DNA of 64,000 bases from Clostridiales bacterium SIT11 (GCA_001299455.1 CYUK01000003.1:744001-808000), one strand, 5' to 3'; positions 36,711-46,497 are shown, counted from the stretch's first letter. Translations and numbers: made by a program. The notes: a model not told the origin generated them from the letters alone.

Positions 36711-36744
36711 AAAACTTAGGAGAGATTCCTAAATTCTTCCAATA

Positions 36745-36792
36745 AAAAAACGTGGTAAGTATCAGCTTTCAATACTTGCCACGTTTTTATTT
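36745..36792 (+). terminator. Strong terminator after the dehydrogenase
   Basis: A 14-bp stem, AACGTGGTAAGTAT / ATACTTGCCACGTT, with a 9-nt loop, followed by TTTATTTTTT. It may also serve the tRNA gene on the opposite strand. Confidence 0.92.
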
Positions 36793-36794
36793 TT

Positions 36795-36871
36795 TGGTGG
36801 ACCTGAGAGGATTCGAACCCCCGGCACGTGCCTTAGGAGGGCACTGCTCTATCCACCTGAGCTACAGGTCC
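36795..36871 (-). tRNA. tRNA-Arg (CCT anticodon)
   Basis: A 77-nt cloverleaf with GGACCTG/CAGGTCC acceptor, GTGCC-CTCCTAA-GGCAC anticodon arm (anticodon CCT, reads AGG), TTCGAAT T-loop and encoded CCA. Confidence 0.97.
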
Positions 36872-36955
36872 ATGTGCCTATTATAACATAAGGACCTAAA
36901 ATTTTCCTAGGGGGATTTTTACAATTTCTTTTCAAGCTTCCACTCTTCCTGAAGC

Positions 36956-38311
36956 TTAGGCTGCCGCCACTTGTTCCAGGGCCCTGTAGAGGTGGACTTG
37001 GAGGCGGACTAGGACATTTTGGGGCTCCACATTTTCCTTGACCTTGACAGGGAACTTGGCCGCCAAATCTTTCCCTTCATAGACCTCTGCCCGACCTACA
37101 ATGGTCCCTGCCTTGACAGGGGGTTTAAGGTCTTCTACATAGACCTTGGTCTTAATATTTTTTTGTCCATCCCAGAGGATGGTCTTGGTTTCTGTGGGAT
37201 AAACTTGAACCTTCTTTTCCCGGCCTTCCAAAACCTTGGCCTCGCCTATGGACTTGTCTTCCAAGGCCACAATCCGCTTGGAATACCGGCCCAGACTTTC
37301 CTCCATTAAATCCTTGGACAGGACAAAGCGGGCCATGTTGGAAGGGCAGCCCATGGTAAGGCTAATAAGCCTTGCCGGCTTAGTAATCCCGGGGATTTCC
37401 TTAATCTTGGCTGTGGCCACTAGGCAGCGGCCGGCGGCATTGGTATAGCCTGTCTTTAGGCCATCCACACCAGGCACAATCCCCAGGAGGGGGTTGGTAT
37501 TATAGGCCAGAAAATGGCGGTCCACTTGGTCAATCTTTGCCTTGGTGGTCCGGTCTAAAATTTCCGGATGGTCCTTTAAAAGTTGGCAAACCAGGTGGAA
37601 AAGCTCCTTGCTGGTCATTTGGTTGTAGTCATTTAAGGCGTAGTCCGTCAGGCCATGAGGGTTGACCATGTGAGCATGGCTTAGGCCTAAGTCCTGGCAC
37701 TTTTGGTTCATCCTTTCCACAAACCGGTCTGTCGTCCCGGCCAATTTTTTCCCCAGGGCTGTTACGGCATCGTTGCCGGAAATGATAAGAGTCGCATCAA
37801 TGAGGTCACTGACAGAAAAGCTCTCTCCCGGCTTGGACTTTAGGCTGGACCCGGGAATTTTTGTCACTTCTTCATCCATGACCACAGGGTCTGTTAACTT
37901 CATTTCCCCTGCAGCCAGGGCATCATAGATGACATAAAGACTCACCAGCTTTGATGTGGATGCCAGGCCAATAACCTGGTCCGTTTGATAGCTGGTTAAA
38001 ATTTCTTCTGATTCCAGGTCCCCCACCAGGTAGCTGGTGCAGAGGCTGGTCCTGGGCTGGGACTTTAAATTTTCAATTTCCTTCTTTTCCTTTAAGTTCC
38101 CCTTGAGGACACCCTGGCCTGAGGGCACTAGGAAGTCTTGGTTTCGGATTTCATCTTCCGGAATGGGCTTTTCTTCTAGGGGGTCCTTAGGCGGCTCTGT
38201 CCCTTGAGCAGCTTGGGTTTTTATGGGATGGTCCACTTCTCTTACTGCATACAAAACCTGCCCCTGGCCTAAGAGGAGGAGGGCAGCAAGTAGAACGAGA
38301 AATTTTCGCAT
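36956..38311 (-). CDS. D-alanyl-D-alanine carboxypeptidase (low-molecular-weight PBP, DacA/DacF type)
   Basis: The 451-residue exported serine peptidase has a signal peptide (about 1-22), the SxxK active site STSK (118-121), SGN (in IISGNDAV) and KTG (in LKTGYTNAAG), followed by a C-terminal PBP5-type beta domain. These enzymes trim the terminal D-Ala from peptidoglycan stem peptides. An amphipathic C-terminal anchor is not obvious. A start at 38317 (GTG) is possible, but GAGGT spacing favours the ATG at 38311. Confidence 0.92.
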   Translation of the reverse strand: MRKFLVLLAALLLLGQGQVLYAVREVDHPIKTQAAQGTEPPKDPLEEKPIPEDEIRNQDFLVPSGQGVLKGNLKEKKEIENLKSQPRTSLCTSYLVGDLESEEILTSYQTDQVIGLASTSKLVSLYVIYDALAAGEMKLTDPVVMDEEVTKIPGSSLKSKPGESFSVSDLIDATLIISGNDAVTALGKKLAGTTDRFVERMNQKCQDLGLSHAHMVNPHGLTDYALNDYNQMTSKELFHLVCQLLKDHPEILDRTTKAKIDQVDRHFLAYNTNPLLGIVPGVDGLKTGYTNAAGRCLVATAKIKEIPGITKPARLISLTMGCPSNMARFVLSKDLMEESLGRYSKRIVALEDKSIGEAKVLEGREKKVQVYPTETKTILWDGQKNIKTKVYVEDLKPPVKAGTIVGRAEVYEGKDLAAKFPVKVKENVEPQNVLVRLQVHLYRALEQVAAA

Positions 38312-38454
38312 AGGCACCTCTTTTCTAAGTCCTATTTATTGTATCAAGTTTAAAGCTTGATTGAAAGATAGGGAAAAGGGTAAATATGAAATGACACAAA
38401 ATCTTAATATTAAAGAAGAAAGTCTAGCAACCAAGAAAAAGAAAGAGAGACTTT

Positions 38455-39888
38455 ATGCGTATTCTTATTATTGGCGGCGTAGCTGCCGGATCTTCTGCTG
38501 CAGCTAAGTTATCCCGCCTAAAACCAGATTGGGACCTTGTCATTTACGAAGAAACAGAGGACATTTCCTATTCTTCTTGTAACATGCCCTATTTTATTGG
38601 GGACCTGGTGGATGATCCGGAACAAATCGCCCCTAGGGACCCTGCCTACTTTAAAGACCACTACAATACAGAAGTCTATTTACACCACCGGGTGGAAAAA
38701 ATCAATCCCGGAGACAAGACTATTCAGGTCCACAACCTCAAGGAAGATAGGACCTTTGAAGACCACTACGACAAGCTCTTAATTGCCACTGGCGCCCGAG
38801 CCAGTATTCCCCCTATTGAAGGCGTGGACCAGGCCAATGTCTTTAGCCTGCGAAAATTTGAAGACATGGTTTCCATCCACAATCGGATGACCTGTTGTAT
38901 GCCTGAAGGGTCTTCTGTGGTAGTTATTGGAGCCGGCTTTATCGGCCTGGAAATGGTGGAAAATTTTGTCCGCCTAGGCTATCCTGTGAAGCTCTTAGTT
39001 TCTGACCAAGTTTCCAAGCTTTCCAAGGAATTGTCCCCCTATCTTGAAGCCGAACTCATCCGCTATGGGGTGGAAATTATTAAGGACGCCCGGGCTGTGA
39101 AAATTCAAGGGAAAAAAGTCCACTTAAAGGACGGCCGGGTCATTGACGGAGACTTTGTCCTCCTGGCCACAGGAATTAAGCCCAATATTGAACTGGCTGA
39201 AGACATTGGCCTGAAAATCGGGTCCTTTGGAGCCATTGAAACCAACAAGCAAATGGAAACTTCTATTCCAGATATCTATGCCGCCGGAGATGTGGTCCAA
39301 ACCCAGTCCTTAATTGACGGGTCTCCCATCTACCTCCCCCTGGGATCTACAGCCAATAAAATGGGTCGGGTGGTGGCGGACAATATGGCTGGAAATAAGG
39401 TGGCATTTCCAGGCATTGTCGGGACCAATATTTTTAAGCTCTTTGATTTGGAAGTCGGGTCCACAGGACTTTCAGAAGCCCAGGCCAAGGAAAAGGGCTA
39501 CAAGACTTTAGTCTACTACCATATCCACCGGAGTCACTATGCCTCCCATGGTGGGGAACCCATCCTGGTCAAGGCTGTTGTGGACCGGGACAAGGAAGAG
39601 CTTTTAGGAACGGAAGTCATTGGCTTTACCGGGGTGAAAAACCGCCTGGATATTTACGCCAGCTTCATTAGCTTCCACGGAAATATCCATGATTTAGAAT
39701 ACCTGGACACCGCCTATGCTCCTCCCTTTTCCACTGTCCGGGATGTGGCCCTCTATACCGGCATGATTGGAGCCAACCTTCTGGACAAGAAAGCTCCCTC
39801 GCAAGAAGGAAAAATAGATGAAAATTTCTTAACCTATATTCAAAATAGACCCTCATCCAAACTCATGACCCCAATTAATTTTTCTTAA
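38455..39888 (+). CDS. CoA-disulfide reductase / NADH oxidase-like FAD enzyme
   Basis: This 477-residue pyridine nucleotide-disulfide oxidoreductase has FAD-binding GGVAAGSSAAAK at the N-terminus, a single active-site Cys at C42 (SYSSCNMPY) as in CoA-disulfide reductases and NADH oxidases, NAD-binding VIGAGFIGLE at about 157, and YAAGDVV at about 285. It may keep CoA reduced or remove oxygen or peroxide. No rhodanese domain is attached. The upstream Shine-Dalgarno (AAAGAGAGA) is weak. Confidence 0.88.
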   Translation: MRILIIGGVAAGSSAAAKLSRLKPDWDLVIYEETEDISYSSCNMPYFIGDLVDDPEQIAPRDPAYFKDHYNTEVYLHHRVEKINPGDKTIQVHNLKEDRTFEDHYDKLLIATGARASIPPIEGVDQANVFSLRKFEDMVSIHNRMTCCMPEGSSVVVIGAGFIGLEMVENFVRLGYPVKLLVSDQVSKLSKELSPYLEAELIRYGVEIIKDARAVKIQGKKVHLKDGRVIDGDFVLLATGIKPNIELAEDIGLKIGSFGAIETNKQMETSIPDIYAAGDVVQTQSLIDGSPIYLPLGSTANKMGRVVADNMAGNKVAFPGIVGTNIFKLFDLEVGSTGLSEAQAKEKGYKTLVYYHIHRSHYASHGGEPILVKAVVDRDKEELLGTEVIGFTGVKNRLDIYASFISFHGNIHDLEYLDTAYAPPFSTVRDVALYTGMIGANLLDKKAPSQEGKIDENFLTYIQNRPSSKLMTPINFS

Positions 39889-39907
39889 GCTTTACGAATC
39901 CTTGTCC

Positions 39908-39937
39908 TTGCATAAACACTCCAAACTATGCTATAAT
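39908..39937 (+). promoter_or_regulatory. tRNA-Pro promoter
   Basis: TTGCAT (39908-39913), 18 nt, TATAAT (39932-39937), 12 nt before the tRNA. Confidence 0.75.
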
Positions 39938-39949
39938 GTTTTTTAGCGA

Positions 39950-40026
39950 CGAGATGTAGCGCAGTTTGGTAGCGTACATGTCTGGGGGACATGGGGTCGC
40001 AGGTTCAAATCCTGTCATCTCGACCA
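39950..40026 (+). tRNA. tRNA-Pro (GGG anticodon)
   Basis: A 77-nt cloverleaf: CGAGATG/CATCTCG acceptor, CATGT-CTGGGGG-ACATG anticodon arm (GGG), TTCAAAT T-loop, encoded CCA. Confidence 0.97.
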
Positions 40027-40030
40027 AATT

Positions 40031-40062
40031 TGGGGGCTTAGGGAAACTTAGGTCCCCTTTTT
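40031..40062 (+). terminator. Terminator after tRNA-Pro
   Basis: GGGGGCTT pairs with AGGTCCCC (with wobble pairs), followed by five T residues. Confidence 0.7.
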
Positions 40063-40101
40063 GTATGTAAATTATTTTTTAAGAAAGGAAAGGAGATTGT
40101 T

Positions 40102-41226
40102 ATGCCAGTAGATGTATCCATTGACACTTTGGTGGAGCTTAGAAAGACCCTCCACGCAAATCCAGAAGCTTCTTTAAAGGAAGTGAAAACCCGGGAAATC
40201 TTAAAGGATTTTCTTAAGGACCATACGAAAAATACAAAGATTGTCGACATGGGGTCCTGGTTTTATGCCCTCCATGAAGAAGAAGGCGCTACAGAAACCA
40301 TTGCCTTCCGGGCTGACCATGACGCCATTGTTTCAGAAAATGGCCAAGCCTTCCATGGCTGTGGTCATGACGGCCACTCCACCATCTTAGCCGGCCTAGC
40401 CTGGAACTTGGATGAAAAAAGAGTGGGAAAAAATATTGTCTTCCTCTTCCAACATGCGGAAGAAAACGGAGCCGGTGCTGCGGAAGTGGTCAAGGCCTTT
40501 GATGACCTGGCCATTGACCGGGTCTATGGTATGCACAACTGGCCAGGCTATGAATTGGGCAAGGCCTACTCCCTGGTAGGAACTATTTACTTTGCCTCCA
40601 AGGGCTTGGAAATTCAATTTTCCGGCCGCCAATCCCATGCCTCTGAGCCAGAAAAGGGCATTAACCCCTCCTTTGCCATTTCTGAATTTATTCAAGAATT
40701 TGCCCCCCTCTCCCAATTTGACGGCTACCACGGCCGGGACTACCTGGGCCACGCCTACAGCGACTTAATCCTGGGAACCCTGGTTTCTACAAAAGTTGGG
40801 GAACCTGGAGCCTATGGAGTGTCTCCTTCCAAGGGGCAAGTGCAAATGACCATTCGGGCAGCAAAATTAGATGACCTGGACCATTTAACCCAGGCCCTCC
40901 TTAACAAGGCAGAAGAAATTGCCAAAAAATATGGTCTAACAGTGAGCCACTCCACATCAGACGAATTCCCAGACACCACCAATAGTCAAGAAGAATTTGA
41001 CCGGGTCCAAGAAATCTTCAAGGCCCATGGAAGAGACCTCTACACCATGGAAGAACCTATCCGGTCTTCAGAAGACTTTGGCTGGTACCAAAAAAAGGTG
41101 CCTGGACTCTTCTTCCTAGTGGGGTCCGGTGTAGACCATGCCGCCGTCCACCAAACCAACTATGAATTCCCTGATGAAATCATCGAAGACGGCATTGCCT
41201 ACTTCACTTGGATTGCTGAAGCTTAA
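40102..41226 (+). CDS. M20-family amidohydrolase/peptidase
   Basis: This 374-residue metallohydrolase has the M20D pattern: ELRKTLHANPEAS at the N-terminus, metal-binding HGCGHDGHS at about 80-88 and QHAEENGAGA at about 118-127, and a lid domain in the middle (about 170-290). Homologues hydrolyse N-acyl amino acids (hippurate, N-acetyl amino acids). The exact substrate is not predictable. AAAGGAGATTGTT precedes the ATG. It follows tRNA-Pro and its terminator. Confidence 0.9.
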   Translation: MPVDVSIDTLVELRKTLHANPEASLKEVKTREILKDFLKDHTKNTKIVDMGSWFYALHEEEGATETIAFRADHDAIVSENGQAFHGCGHDGHSTILAGLAWNLDEKRVGKNIVFLFQHAEENGAGAAEVVKAFDDLAIDRVYGMHNWPGYELGKAYSLVGTIYFASKGLEIQFSGRQSHASEPEKGINPSFAISEFIQEFAPLSQFDGYHGRDYLGHAYSDLILGTLVSTKVGEPGAYGVSPSKGQVQMTIRAAKLDDLDHLTQALLNKAEEIAKKYGLTVSHSTSDEFPDTTNSQEEFDRVQEIFKAHGRDLYTMEEPIRSSEDFGWYQKKVPGLFFLVGSGVDHAAVHQTNYEFPDEIIEDGIAYFTWIAEA

Positions 41227-41261
41227 ATTTTACAAAAAAATCCTGGCGACCCAGGGAAGTG

Positions 41262-41291
41262 AAAAAGGACTGGAAAACTCCAGTCCTTTTT
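41262..41291. terminator. Bidirectional terminator between the M20 and D,D-carboxypeptidase genes
   Basis: AAAAAGGACTGGA / TCCAGTCCTTTTT with an AAAC loop, between convergent genes. Confidence 0.9.
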
Positions 41292-42144
41292 ACATATTTT
41301 CAAGAAGCTTCAAGGTGTCCTCCCGGACCTGGTCATAGCCTGGACTCTTAAGATCCGTTCCCATAACTACCGTCACATAGTCCTTGCCTTTTTTCCTGAC
41401 CAGGCAGGTCCAGGACTTGCCCCCTTTTTCTGTGGTTCCTGACTTTCCGCCAAGAATCTTTTCCCTGTCCCCTTCTTCCAGACTGGACAGGACAGTGGAT
41501 AAAATATTAAGACCTTCCGGATGATCCAGGGTCTTGGAGGACCGGTAGCTGGTCGTTGTTAAAATCTTCCGAAGATTTTTATTTTTAAAGACAGCCTGGT
41601 AGAGGAGGCCCATATCTTCTGCCGTAGTATACTGGCCCTCCTGGTCCATGCCTGTGGGATTTTTAAATTGGGTGTTTTTCATTCCCAGGTCCTGGGCCTT
41701 CTGGTTCATCTCGGCCACAAAGTCTCCTTCATTTTTTCCCAGGCTGATAGCCAAAGTCTCTGCGCACTCTCCTCCGCTGGATAAAAGCATGCCGTAGAGA
41801 AGATCCCGGTAGGTCACCCGTTCTCGGCCGTAAAAGCCTGCCATGGAGGCATTTTCCTGGACCATCCTCTTATAGGAGGCCACATCAATAGGAACTTTTT
41901 CCTCCCAGTCCTCTATTTTTTCTATGGCCACCAGGGCGGTCATCCCCTTGACTAGAGAGCCTGGAGACCTCTTTTCCCTTTCATTTCCCTTGAGTCTGAC
42001 CCTTCCATCCTCCAAGTCTAGGGCATAATAGGCCTCTCCATGGGTGTCCAACTTTTTCTGCCGGCCAAAAAAATGATAGCCTAGGCCAAAAATTAAAAAA
42101 AGGCCTAAGAAAAAAGCAATTTTTCCCTTTGTTCTTGTTGACAT
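41290..42144 (-). CDS. D-alanyl-D-alanine carboxypeptidase-like serine hydrolase
   Basis: The 284-residue protein has an N-terminal membrane anchor (about 8-26) and the S11 peptidase motifs: SLVK (about residue 63), SSGGE (about 118) in place of SxN, and KSGTT (about 235) in place of KTG. This variant set occurs in VanY-unrelated, DacF-like wall enzymes. There is no C-terminal beta domain. It is a second D,D-carboxypeptidase-type gene within 5 kb, possibly with a different substrate. Confidence 0.86.
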   Translation of the reverse strand: MSTRTKGKIAFFLGLFLIFGLGYHFFGRQKKLDTHGEAYYALDLEDGRVRLKGNEREKRSPGSLVKGMTALVAIEKIEDWEEKVPIDVASYKRMVQENASMAGFYGRERVTYRDLLYGMLLSSGGECAETLAISLGKNEGDFVAEMNQKAQDLGMKNTQFKNPTGMDQEGQYTTAEDMGLLYQAVFKNKNLRKILTTTSYRSSKTLDHPEGLNILSTVLSSLEEGDREKILGGKSGTTEKGGKSWTCLVRKKGKDYVTVVMGTDLKSPGYDQVREDTLKLLENM

Positions 42145-42275
42145 ATCTTCCTCCTTAGGTCTATTATAGCCTTTGTGCCCTAAAAATGTTCTAGGAAAGT
42201 TCTAAGTTTTTCTTAAAGATTTAGTAACATCTGGGTAAAAAATAACTGATTTTAGGAAAATTTTCCCATTTCCCG

Positions 42276-42303
42276 TTTACAGGCTCGGAAATTCGTGTAT
42301 ATA
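42276..42303 (+). promoter_or_regulatory. Candidate cstA promoter
   Basis: TTTACA (42276-42281), 16 nt, TATATA (42298-42303), about 65 nt before the start codon. Confidence 0.5.
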
Positions 42304-42367
42304 TGTTGGTGTCAATTGCTCTTTCGCCTTAGGCTTTATGATATGTTTTTTGAAAGGAGATCTATTT

Positions 42368-43831
42368 ATGTATACTTTTATTGGAGGGATTCTCCTCCTA
42401 ATCATCGGTTTTTTCACCTATGGAAAAATCGTAGAAAAAAATTTTGGTATTGTTCCTGACAGGCAAACTCCAGCCTTCAGCCATCGAGACAACCTGGACT
42501 ATGTCCCCATGCCCCGCTGGAAAAACCTGATTATTGAACTCTTAAATATTGCCGGCACCGGACCGATTTTCGGGCCAATTATGGGGGCCCTCTATGGTCC
42601 TGTAGCCTATATTTGGATTGTTTTTGGTTGCATCTTTGCTGGAGCTGTCCATGACTATATGACAGGGATGATTTCCCTCCGTTTTAACGGCATGCAACTT
42701 CCAGAACTAGCCAGCCGCCTCTTAGGTAAGGGAACCCGCCATATTGTAAATATTTTTTCCATCCTCTTACTTTTACTTGTGGGCACCGTCTTTGTTATTT
42801 CACCGGCAACTTTAATCCAATCCATGTTGCCCTTCTCCATTTCCTTAATTGTTATTACCATTTTAATCTTTGTCTTCTACCTAATTTCCACTGTCTTACC
42901 AATTGATAAGACCCTAGGGAAAATTTACCCCTGGTTTGGAGCCATTTTAATCCTCTCCACAGGAGCCATTGGCATTTGTCTTTTATTTTCAGGCCATAAC
43001 CTGCCTAATCTGACAGCTGCCAGCCTGAAAAATATGCACCCAGCTGGAATGCCCATTTTCCCGGGAATGTTCTTTACCATTTCCTGTGGAGCCCTGTCCG
43101 GCTTCCATGCCACTCAGGCCCCCATGGTTTCCAGAACCCTAGAAAATGAATCTGAAGGCCGGTCTGTATTTTATGGCATGATGATTGCCGAAGGTGTCAT
43201 TGCCATGATTTGGGCTGCCGCTTCCATGTCCCTCTTTGATGGACAAACCCTAATGCAGCTCATTGACCAAGGAACTCCCTCCCTCGTGGTCAACAAGGTT
43301 TCCTATATGCTTCTAGGATCTACCCTGGGGACCATCGCCATTACAGGGGTTATTGTCCTTCCTATTTCTTCCGGCCTTTCCGCCTTCCGGTCCTGCCGGT
43401 TGATTTTAGCCGAATACTTTAAGGTCAAACAAGATACCTTGGGGAAAATTTTAATGGTGACCCTTCCCCTCTACGCCATCTCCTTTGGCCTGACCTTTGT
43501 GAACTTTAATATTCTGTGGCGGTATTTCAACTGGGCCAACCAAACCACAGCCATGATTGCCCTCTTTGTCGCCAGCCGCTACCTCTATTTAAAGGGGAAA
43601 AATTACTTCATGACCCTTGTTCCCGGCAGCCTCATGCTCTATGCTGTCTTTATGTATATTCTGTCCGAACACATTGGCTTTAATATGGGCTTAACCACCT
43701 TCTCCTACAGTCTAGGCGCCCTCTTAACTTGTGGTGTCATTGCCGCCTTCTTTATTACAGGCAAGAAAAAGAAAGAAGGCCTCCCTACAACCGCCTTTGT
43801 CTTAAATGATGACCGGATGATTTTAGAATAA
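42368..43831 (+). CDS. cstA: CstA-family peptide/pyruvate transporter
   Basis: The 487-residue protein has about 13 transmembrane helices and CstA motifs: TYGKIVEKNFG, DYVPMPRWKN, the conserved AGTGPIFGPIMGALYGP and VFGCIFAGAVHDYMTGMISLR, and GFHATQAPMVSRTLENE. It is shorter than E. coli CstA (about 700) and of the short Gram-positive type. CstA proteins import peptides or pyruvate under carbon limitation. AAAGGAGA is spaced for the ATG at 42368; the frame begins at 42338 upstream. It ends at a strong terminator. Confidence 0.93.
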   Translation: MYTFIGGILLLIIGFFTYGKIVEKNFGIVPDRQTPAFSHRDNLDYVPMPRWKNLIIELLNIAGTGPIFGPIMGALYGPVAYIWIVFGCIFAGAVHDYMTGMISLRFNGMQLPELASRLLGKGTRHIVNIFSILLLLLVGTVFVISPATLIQSMLPFSISLIVITILIFVFYLISTVLPIDKTLGKIYPWFGAILILSTGAIGICLLFSGHNLPNLTAASLKNMHPAGMPIFPGMFFTISCGALSGFHATQAPMVSRTLENESEGRSVFYGMMIAEGVIAMIWAAASMSLFDGQTLMQLIDQGTPSLVVNKVSYMLLGSTLGTIAITGVIVLPISSGLSAFRSCRLILAEYFKVKQDTLGKILMVTLPLYAISFGLTFVNFNILWRYFNWANQTTAMIALFVASRYLYLKGKNYFMTLVPGSLMLYAVFMYILSEHIGFNMGLTTFSYSLGALLTCGVIAAFFITGKKKKEGLPTTAFVLNDDRMILE

Positions 43832-43857
43832 GAGAATAAAAAATTGCAGAATGCACA

Positions 43858-43911
43858 GCCCCCCAAAACTTGGATTTTTAGGCCAAGCTTTGGGGGGCTT
43901 TTGATTTTTAG
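43858..43911 (+). terminator. Terminator after cstA
   Basis: A 16-nt stem, GCCCCCCAAAACTTGG / CCAAGCTTTGGGGGGC (one mismatch), followed by TTTTGATTTTT. Confidence 0.92.
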
Positions 43912-43974
43912 GCTTATTTTTGGATTTTGGGAAGATTTTTCTTCTATTCGCTTATTTTGCCTTCCGGTACATTT

Positions 43975-44200
43975 TTATTATCGGTCCTTCGGGCTGCTAC
44001 AACTTTTCATCAGCTCAAGTTCGCTAATGCTCCTTTCGCTGTGAAAGACTGCATCTGACCTACCTACGACTCGAGCAAAGCTCTCGTCGGGTTAGGTCAT
44101 GAACCAGCAGACCCCTACATTGGATATTTTCCGTAGAGATCTCGTAGGGGCGACCTCGTGTCGCCCGCTGTAGGTTAAATCATGAACCAGAAAATCCTAT
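43975..44200. repeat. Intergenic repeat cluster D
   Basis: Between convergent cstA and the ABC permease gene, with no gene. It holds a GGTCCTTCGGGCTG..CCCCTAC repeat interrupted by a 108-bp element, then a GGGCGAC/GTCGCCC hairpin (44144-44168). Confidence 0.85.
43999..44106 (+). repeat. 108-bp nested element, copy e
   Basis: Same length and orientation as copies a-d although more than 34 kb away; left boundary ACAA, right boundary ACCA, where the host repeat is of the CCAGCAG type. Confidence 0.83.
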
Positions 44201-44243
44201 GCTGAACTTTTCTCCCCTTGTATTTCTATAAAAACCACAATTT

Positions 44244-45794
44244 TTACCTCCACTGCCAGGATTCTTTTTCCTTATCCAAGAGCAGGTACATAATAAGACT
44301 GGATAAGATCATGGCCAGGGCAATAGGCACGGCCTCATTCACTTTGACTAGGATTCCTATAAGCCTTGATAAAATAAAGGCAATCCCCAGGGGTAGGACA
44401 GAGGCCAGGGACATAAAAACCATGGAAAATCTACTTTTAATAACTTCCATATCTGTTTTCCAGTCTAGGTCCAGGGTTTTTAAGTCATAATAAAGGCCCA
44501 CCAAATTTCCAAAGAGGTTGGAGGAAAGGCTGGCCAGGGCTAGACAAAGAATAGCCCCTAGGGAAAAGTCAAAGGCATGGCCTAGGAGGATTGAAGTGAC
44601 AATTAAGGGAACCAGGGGAAAGGTCATGCCCAGGAGGAGTTTTCCCAGGGCCATATCCCAAAAGCTCAAGGGAAAGGCGGCCAGGTTTTCAAAATTTTTC
44701 CCTTCCAAGGAAAAAGAGCAGTAGGTGGTTTGGCTGGAAACGGCAAAAAAGCAAATTCCATAGACCACAAGGAGGCCATTTCCCCAGTCCAGGCCTGGAG
44801 AGGCTTGGCCCACCAGGCTCTTGTAGTCTACAAAGAAGGTGGATAGGCCAATCAAAAGGAGGATCAAGGGATTGGGAATCGTGTTTGTAACATAGTTACT
44901 CCTCCAAAGATAGTGCTTGAGCTCCTTCCGGTAAAGACTTTTCCAAAGGGGTCTTTTTTGAAAAGTGATTTTTCCCTGTTTTTTATCTTTTTCCTTTCTT
45001 TGGTAAAAATACTTAAAATAATTTTTGGAGATGAAGTAAAAAATCAGACCTCCCACAAGGGTATCCATGAAGACAAGGCCTAAGAAGGCCAGGAAGGACT
45101 GGCCCTTGTAAATCTTCACTAGGCAGATTAAGGGAGGATAGTAGGCCAAAAGGGCTGACCGGATTTCCTTCCAATAGGGGAGGAGGACCTTTGTAAATTC
45201 CTTCATATTGGAAAGAAAATAAAAATAGCCAAAAAAGAAGACAACCATCATGACCACCCGGGCCAGGGTCTTCATATTGTGGAAGCGAAAGCTCTTAATG
45301 GCCTGGGTAGAAAGGAGGACTCCTAGTAAATTGGGGATAATCGGAAGGAGGAAGATGGTTAAGATATTCATGAGAAAGACCAAGGGGCCTCCCTTAACTC
45401 CCAAAAAGATACTTGGGATAATGAAGATTAAAAAGGAGTAAAAGAGGGCATCCAGGTAGATGCCAATAAATTTGGACCAAAGAATTTCACTTTCCTTAAA
45501 GGGCATGGGAAAGAGGATTTCAAATTCTTCTTGGCCAAAAAGGTTGTTGGACCCGTTGGATATGCCCGTAAAAAAGACAATAAGGGTGACCACTAGGCCG
45601 AAAATCAGGGGAATTTCCCCCTCTTGCTTGGCATCGATTAAAATAAAGGTAAAGAGGGAGGAGTAGACTAGGATAGAAAAGCCTACAATAATCATGAGGA
45701 CCAGGTTGGATAATTTCCGTCCACTGGCCTTGGTCTTCTTAAAGAGCCTCTTCCATTCCAGCTTTAATAAGAGTTTTAAATACCTAGGACGCAT
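44244..45794 (-). CDS. ABC exporter permease, uncharacterised
   Basis: The 516-residue protein has roughly twelve transmembrane helices in two halves separated by a charged cytoplasmic stretch (KEKDKKQGKITFQKRPLWKSLYRKELKHYL, in pieces, about 275-305). The repeated RKELKHYLW / LEWKRLF pattern before each half is seen in ABC-2-type permeases. The substrate is unknown. The gene overlaps the ATPase gene upstream by 11 nt, so the pair is one transporter. Confidence 0.82.
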   Translation of the reverse strand: MRPRYLKLLLKLEWKRLFKKTKASGRKLSNLVLMIIVGFSILVYSSLFTFILIDAKQEGEIPLIFGLVVTLIVFFTGISNGSNNLFGQEEFEILFPMPFKESEILWSKFIGIYLDALFYSFLIFIIPSIFLGVKGGPLVFLMNILTIFLLPIIPNLLGVLLSTQAIKSFRFHNMKTLARVVMMVVFFFGYFYFLSNMKEFTKVLLPYWKEIRSALLAYYPPLICLVKIYKGQSFLAFLGLVFMDTLVGGLIFYFISKNYFKYFYQRKEKDKKQGKITFQKRPLWKSLYRKELKHYLWRSNYVTNTIPNPLILLLIGLSTFFVDYKSLVGQASPGLDWGNGLLVVYGICFFAVSSQTTYCSFSLEGKNFENLAAFPLSFWDMALGKLLLGMTFPLVPLIVTSILLGHAFDFSLGAILCLALASLSSNLFGNLVGLYYDLKTLDLDWKTDMEVIKSRFSMVFMSLASVLPLGIAFILSRLIGILVKVNEAVPIALAMILSSLIMYLLLDKEKESWQWR

Positions 45795-46497
45795 GGTTCA
45801 TCAGCTCCATAAAAATTTCTTCCAGGGAGGCATCCTGGGTAACCTGGCTGGTTGTCCCTTCCTTGACAATTTTACCGTCTCTTAAAATAGCCACCTTGTT
45901 GCAGAGTTTTTGGGCCACTTCCAGGACGTGGGTGGAAAAGAAAATAGCCGCTCCCTCATCCACCATTTTATGGAAGACTTCCTTTAAATAATGGGTGGCT
46001 GTCGGATCTAGGCCCACAAAGGGCTCGTCTAGGATTAAAAGTTTGGGCCTATGGACCAAGGCGGCAATAATGGCCAGCTTTTGCTGCATCCCATGGGAAT
46101 AGGAAGAAATTTTAGATCCTAGGTCCTGGGTCAAGTCAAAAACCTGGGCCAATTCCAGAGTCCTCTCTTCCCGGTCTTTTTCGCTGACTCCGTAGACATC
46201 GGCAACAAAATTAATATAATCTATGCCTGTTAGGAATTCATAGAGTCTGGGGTTGTCTGGAATATAGGCGGACACTTGCTTACAGGCCAGTGGGTCTTCG
46301 CGGATATCCTTGCCGTCAATGTAAATATTGCCTTCTTCATAGTCCAAAAGGCCCATAATGCACTTAATGGTGGTGGTTTTTCCGGCTCCATTTTTCCCTA
46401 TAAAACCATAGATATCTCCTGCTTCAATATTTAGGTCCAGGCCATGGAGGACTGGACGGCCATCATAGGCCTTGACCAATTTTTCTATTTTTAGCAT
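45784..46497 (-). CDS. ABC transporter ATP-binding protein
   Basis: The 237-residue ATPase has Walker A GKNGAGKTT (about 34), signature YSHGMQQKLAI (S-H-G-M variant, common in ABC-2 exporters such as CcmA/NatA types), Walker B LLILDEPFVGLDP and the H-loop STHVL. It overlaps its permease gene by 11 nt. Such pairs export antibiotics, lipids or sodium; no substrate can be assigned. Confidence 0.94.
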   Translation of the reverse strand: MLKIEKLVKAYDGRPVLHGLDLNIEAGDIYGFIGKNGAGKTTTIKCIMGLLDYEEGNIYIDGKDIREDPLACKQVSAYIPDNPRLYEFLTGIDYINFVADVYGVSEKDREERTLELAQVFDLTQDLGSKISSYSHGMQQKLAIIAALVHRPKLLILDEPFVGLDPTATHYLKEVFHKMVDEGAAIFFSTHVLEVAQKLCNKVAILRDGKIVKEGTTSQVTQDASLEEIFMELMNHAS